From Planctomycetota bacterium (lineage in GTDB: Bacteria > Planctomycetota > Phycisphaerae > Sedimentisphaerales > Anaerobacaceae), in contig JAMCWO010000248.1 in assembly GCA_023481165.1 (NCBI GenBank), positions 1-35,152 of the forward strand: DNA of 35,152 nucleotides, given 5' to 3'. The position numbers and the translations under genes are program-made. The notes beneath the pieces were generated by a model. That model did no database searches. It was not told the DNA's origin and saw nothing but the letters and a program-made list of their open reading frames with translations. Within the stretch, counting starts at the first letter, position 1; each line of letters begins with the position of its first letter. Of the stretch, positions 30,160-35,152 are shown piece after piece.

Positions 30160-32373
30160 ATGCCTCAGGTCTACAAAAATCGGATTCTCAAGTTCCTCAA
30201 ACGGGAGGAATACACGCCGCTGAAGCCGGCGCAGTTGGCCAAGGCGCTCGGAGTCGATGAAGACGCTTATCCGGCGTTCCAGACGGCGTTTGACGAGCTG
30301 CGCCAGGCCGGCCATGTGGTCGTCGGGGCCGGCAATGCCATCATGCTGCCCTCCATCGCCGGCCAAGTGGTGGGGCATTTTCGCCGCAATCCCAAGGGCT
30401 TTGGGTTCGTCGTCCCGCTGGAGCCGAACGCCCATGGCGACCTGTTCATTCCCCCGGACAGCACCGGCGATGCCATGACGGGCGATGTCGTGGTCGCCAA
30501 GGTCAATCGCAAGGGCCGGCGCGGCCCGGACGTCCGTCTGACAGGCGAGATCATCACCGTAATGGAACGGGCCAACAATCGATTCGTCGGCACCTTGATG
30601 CGCGGTCCGGATACCTGGCTGGTCCAGCCTGACGGCACATCGTTCATCGAACCGATCGCCGTGGAAGACATCACGGCCAAGAACGCCCGCGAGAAAGACA
30701 AGGTCGTCGTCGAGATTCTGTCCTATCCGACCGAGAAGCTCCTGGCCCGCGGGGTCATCATCGAGGTGCTGGGTCGAGCCGGCCAATACGAGACGGAGAT
30801 TCGGTCCATCGTCCACCAGTACCACCTGCCGGGCGAGTTCGAGGACGAATGCCTGGAGCAGGCGCGGGCGGCCGCCGCGTTCTTCACGGGCCAGCCGGCG
30901 GAGGGCCGCGAGGACATCACCAACAAGGTGATCGTCACCATCGATCCGCCGGACGCGAAGGACTTCGACGACGCGATCAGCTTGGAGACCGATACCCACG
31001 GCAACTGGGTTCTGGGCGTCCATATCGCCGATGTCAGCCACTTCATCCCGCCAGGCTCGCCGCTGGATGAGGAGGCGAAGCAGCGCGGCAACACGGTCTA
31101 TCTGCCCGGCAAGACGATCCCGATGCTGCCGGAAGTCCTCAGCAACGGCATTTGCAGCCTCCAGCCCGACCAGAGACGCTTCACGAAAAGCGCGTATATG
31201 ACCTACGATGCGGATGCCCGTGTCATTTCCCGGCGGTACTCGAACAGCGTCATCCGCTCCTCGGCCCGGCTGACCTATGAGCAGACGGACCGGGTTTTGA
31301 AGGGCCACACAAAGGGCGTCAAGAAGCCGGTGATCGGACTGCTTCGGAACATGGAAGCCCTGGCCCGGCGAATCGAGGCCCGGCGCACCAAGGAAGGAAT
31401 GCTCCATCTCGATCTGCCCGAGCCGGAGTTGGTATTCGACGAAGCGGGCCGGGTTGTTGATGCTCATCCGGCGGATACCAGCTATCCGCATACGATCATC
31501 GAGATGTTCATGGTCGAGGCCAACGAGGCGATCGCCTCTCTGCTGGATCGTCTGAATGTGCCCTTCATGCGGCGCATCCATCCGGACCCGGATATCCTGA
31601 GTCTGAAAAACATGGCCCGGCTGCTCAAGGCCATGGGCATCGCCATGCCGCGCAGCCCCGGCCGCCCGGATATTCAGGCGGTCCTGGATTACGTCAAAGG
31701 CACCGAGCAAGCCCTCGCCGTGAACATGGTGGTGCTCCGGAGTCTGGAGCGGGCCTTGTACGCCCCCACGAGCATTGGCCATTACGCTCTGGCCTCGCGG
31801 CACTACTGCCATTTCACCAGTCCGATCCGCCGCTATGCGGATCTGCTCGTTCACCGGCAGTTCCAATTCTATGTTGAAGACCGAGTCGAGGTAGCGAAAC
31901 AGATCGCTGCCGGCCAGGACCTGTTCGCGACCGGCAAGCACATCACCTTCACGGAAGAGCGGGCCGACGACGCCGAGAAGGAACTGACGGAAGTCCTGAT
32001 CCTGCAAATGCTCAGCAAGCACATCGGCGATGAGCTCCAGTGCGTCGTCACAGGCTTGACCGGCTTCGGCGTCTTCGCCCAGTCGGAGAAGTACGGCATC
32101 GAGGGCCTGATCAAGCTCGAAGACCTCGGCCCCGACCACTGGCGTTTCAACAAGCTTGCCCAATGTGTTGTTGGCGAACGTACCGGCGAGACGATCCATC
32201 TGGGCCGGCCGCTGCGCGTTTACATCGCCTCGGTGGATGTACCCTCGCGCAAGCTGAACGTGGTCCTGGTGGAGCCGCTGGGCCAAGGTCGCACGCAACG
32301 GACCCCGACAAAGGCAGAGCGCAGGGCCAAGCGTGCGCGCGGACCGAAATCAAAGAAGAGTCGGAGAAGATGA
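30160..32373 (+). CDS. rnr: Ribonuclease R
   Basis: Processive 3'-5' exoribonuclease that degrades structured RNA. ATG 30160 has GGGGAG upstream; 737 aa. Domains: N-terminal winged helix (about 1-62; NRILKFLKREEYTPLKPAQL), cold-shock/OB domains (about 65-225; GHFRRNPKGFGFVVPL), the RNB catalytic domain with the Mg-binding run Asp262-PPDAKD-FDD (Asp262, 268, 270, 271), RYSNSVIRSSARLTYEQ, SIGHYALASRHYCHFTSPIR, and a C-terminal S1 domain (about 625-710; VVTGLTGFGVFAQ). The tail is Arg/Lys-rich (KKSRRR), as is usual for RNase R. It may share a transcript with rpsT across the hairpin. Confidence 0.95.
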   Translation: MPQVYKNRILKFLKREEYTPLKPAQLAKALGVDEDAYPAFQTAFDELRQAGHVVVGAGNAIMLPSIAGQVVGHFRRNPKGFGFVVPLEPNAHGDLFIPPDSTGDAMTGDVVVAKVNRKGRRGPDVRLTGEIITVMERANNRFVGTLMRGPDTWLVQPDGTSFIEPIAVEDITAKNAREKDKVVVEILSYPTEKLLARGVIIEVLGRAGQYETEIRSIVHQYHLPGEFEDECLEQARAAAAFFTGQPAEGREDITNKVIVTIDPPDAKDFDDAISLETDTHGNWVLGVHIADVSHFIPPGSPLDEEAKQRGNTVYLPGKTIPMLPEVLSNGICSLQPDQRRFTKSAYMTYDADARVISRRYSNSVIRSSARLTYEQTDRVLKGHTKGVKKPVIGLLRNMEALARRIEARRTKEGMLHLDLPEPELVFDEAGRVVDAHPADTSYPHTIIEMFMVEANEAIASLLDRLNVPFMRRIHPDPDILSLKNMARLLKAMGIAMPRSPGRPDIQAVLDYVKGTEQALAVNMVVLRSLERALYAPTSIGHYALASRHYCHFTSPIRRYADLLVHRQFQFYVEDRVEVAKQIAAGQDLFATGKHITFTEERADDAEKELTEVLILQMLSKHIGDELQCVVTGLTGFGVFAQSEKYGIEGLIKLEDLGPDHWRFNKLAQCVVGERTGETIHLGRPLRVYIASVDVPSRKLNVVLVEPLGQGRTQRTPTKAERRAKRARGPKSKKSRRR

Positions 32374-32419
32374 GGCAAGAGGGGGCTACGTCTGATAGTG
32401 TCGTCCCGGCCCCAAAGGT

Positions 32420-32596
32420 CTATATCGAAAGCTGTCTCTTGATCTGGCGAGCGAGCGAATCTCTGATCTCGGCGTGTCGAGGAACGGGGGCCTGTCTGCC
32501 GGTTCTGGTATTGGCATAGATGTCGTGCTTGCTGCCGTGGCGCTTCAGATAGCAGCCGTTCTCGATGAGGTCCCTTATCAGGGCGGCTCACTTCAA
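32420..32596 (-). pseudogene. hicA: HicA-type mRNA interferase, disrupted by an early stop
   Basis: After the hicB stop the minus strand encodes LIRDLIENGCYLKRHGSKH, then DIYANTRTGRQAPVPRH and AEIRDSLARQIKR, ending at TAG 32420. This is a full HicA body with the RHGSKHDIY element that contains the catalytic histidine. In the same frame the codons before it are TTG-AAG-TGA-GCC-GCC-CTG. TTG at 32596 overlaps the hicB stop and would give MK-stop-AALIRDL; with CGA in place of TGA the protein would start MKRAALIRDL, the usual HicA pattern. A single C-to-T change explains the stop. There is no ATG in frame, so the only intact starts would be weak codons such as CTG 32581. The gene is therefore probably inactive. 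Length without the stop is 58 aa, normal for HicA. Confidence 0.75.
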
Positions 32597-32802
32597 ACCT
32601 CGACCCCTACCTCAGTGGACTCTGCTCCCTCCCGCTTCTCATCGGCGTTGTACGCTTCCAGCATCATGCGGTAGGCATCGGCGATGTTCTCTTTCAGCTC
32701 TTCGAGGGTCTCGCCCTGACTAAAAACCCCGGGGACCTCCTTCAGCCGTCCGACAACCCAACCATCATCTTGCCAGTACTCAAGAGTGAAAAAACGCTTC
32801 AT
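32593..32802 (-). CDS. hicB: HicB-type antitoxin
   Basis: A 69-aa short HicB (UPF0150-like) with the partial RNase-H fold: FTLEYWQDDGWVVGRLKEVPG followed after a break by VFSQGETLEELKENIADAY. AAGGAA lies 7 bases before the ATG. The C-terminus has no visible DNA-binding helix-turn-helix or ribbon-helix-helix. It normally neutralises HicA by direct binding. Here the order is hicB then hicA, with the toxin apparently broken, so the antitoxin may be a remnant or may act against a toxin elsewhere. Confidence 0.85.
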   Translation of the reverse strand: MKRFFTLEYWQDDGWVVGRLKEVPGVFSQGETLEELKENIADAYRMMLEAYNADEKREGAESTEVGVEV

Positions 32803-32869
32803 CCCGCGGTTCCTTCTTGTGTTCTACCGATACTCCAGTCGCATCTGTGCTGACACATTCCCAAACCGC

Positions 32870-32898
32870 ATCCTATCAAATTCGTATAACTTATACAA
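32870..32898 (-). promoter_or_regulatory. Promoter of hicB with an overlapping palindromic operator
   Basis: On the minus strand TTGTAT (32893-32898), a 17-bp spacer and TAGGAT (32870-32875). The perfect palindrome GTATAA-C-TTATAC (32884-32896) covers part of the -35 box and spacer. This is the layout expected for autorepression of a toxin-antitoxin operon. Confidence 0.5.
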
Positions 32899-32973
32899 GG
32901 CGCAGGGGGGAGGACTGTCGTACCCACCTACCATGGAAGGCTTTGCATCCACTTCGGCGGATTCCGCGTTTTC

Positions 32974-33002
32974 TTGACAGAGGTGGGGGATTTTGCCATA
33001 CT
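32974..33002 (+). promoter_or_regulatory. Promoter of secA
   Basis: A consensus TTGACA (32974-32979), a 17-bp spacer and CATACT (32997-33002). Transcription should start near 33009, giving a leader of about 38 nt. Confidence 0.65.
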
Positions 33003-33046
33003 GGCCCCGGTGCCGGACAAATTCGGTAGAAAGAAGAGATAACAGG

Positions 33047-35152
<2,106 letters not shown>

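Noticed and set aside
30100-32298. Minus-strand ORF of 732 codons
   Set aside because: Antisense shadow of RNase R.
32220-32591. Minus-strand ORF starting MSRPDKG
   Set aside because: Out of frame with the recognisable HicA sequence and partly antisense to rnr; no family features.

Overview
The window is about 60% GC and densely coded, with no rRNA, tRNA, CRISPR array or transposase gene that I could see. The gene content suggests an anaerobic or facultative bacterium, most likely a planctomycete of the Phycisphaerae type. The grounds are a secreted lamin-tail/CotH protein, a complete Rnf operon with ApbE, a TIGR03960-type radical SAM protein, a SecA with a coiled-coil insertion, and degenerate heptanucleotide repeats and palindromes scattered between genes. 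This placement is inference from gene content, not from a marker-gene comparison.

Layout. 1-2122 (-): 5' part of a secreted CotH-type protein, cut by the left edge. 2500-8692 (+): an acetyl-CoA/acetate block: ADP-forming acetyl-CoA synthetase, a CoA-transferase fused to a GNAT acetyltransferase domain, an AcuC/HDAC-type deacetylase and a small membrane protein. 8790-12132 (-): AMP-forming acetyl-CoA synthetase (acs) followed by an OFA-type MFS transporter. 12460-13315 (-): two overlapping stand-alone receiver proteins. 13599-15386 (-): radical SAM protein, divergent from apbE (15447-16523, +), followed by ugd (16606-17922, +). 17942-23181 (-): rnfCDGEAB, with a frameshift in rnfC. 23543-24415 (+): M48 lipoprotein peptidase. 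24500-27403 (-): glyA, a degenerate Gfo/Idh/MocA protein and a zinc-ribbon membrane protein. 27591-32373 (+): TPR protein, rpsT, RNase R. 32420-32802 (-): hicB with a broken hicA. 33047-end (+): secA, cut by the right edge.

How the genes fit together. The first 12 kb hold two acetate-activating enzymes of different energetics, a CoA-transferase, a transporter, a putative protein acetyltransferase domain and a lysine deacetylase. This resembles the Bacillus acsA-acuABC logic, in which Acs is switched off by acetylation of its conserved lysine and switched on by deacetylation. That lysine is present here in acs. The Rnf complex couples ferredoxin:NAD+ oxidoreduction to ion transport, and ApbE would load FMN onto RnfG and RnfD.

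The most unusual signals are in the DNA between and inside genes. A GGGGCGAAT/ATTCGCCCC palindrome lies inside two unrelated genes in the same reading frame, giving the same octapeptide ANDYSPLL. Another copy supplies the stop codons of two convergent genes. Degenerate heptamer arrays begin at or within a few bases of the stop codons of five genes. A perfect inverted repeat overlaps the promoter of the acetate block. The hicA toxin is intact except for a TGA at codon 3.

Several sigma70-like promoters (TTGACA-like, 16-17 bp spacer, TATAAT-like) were read by eye. They are predictions.
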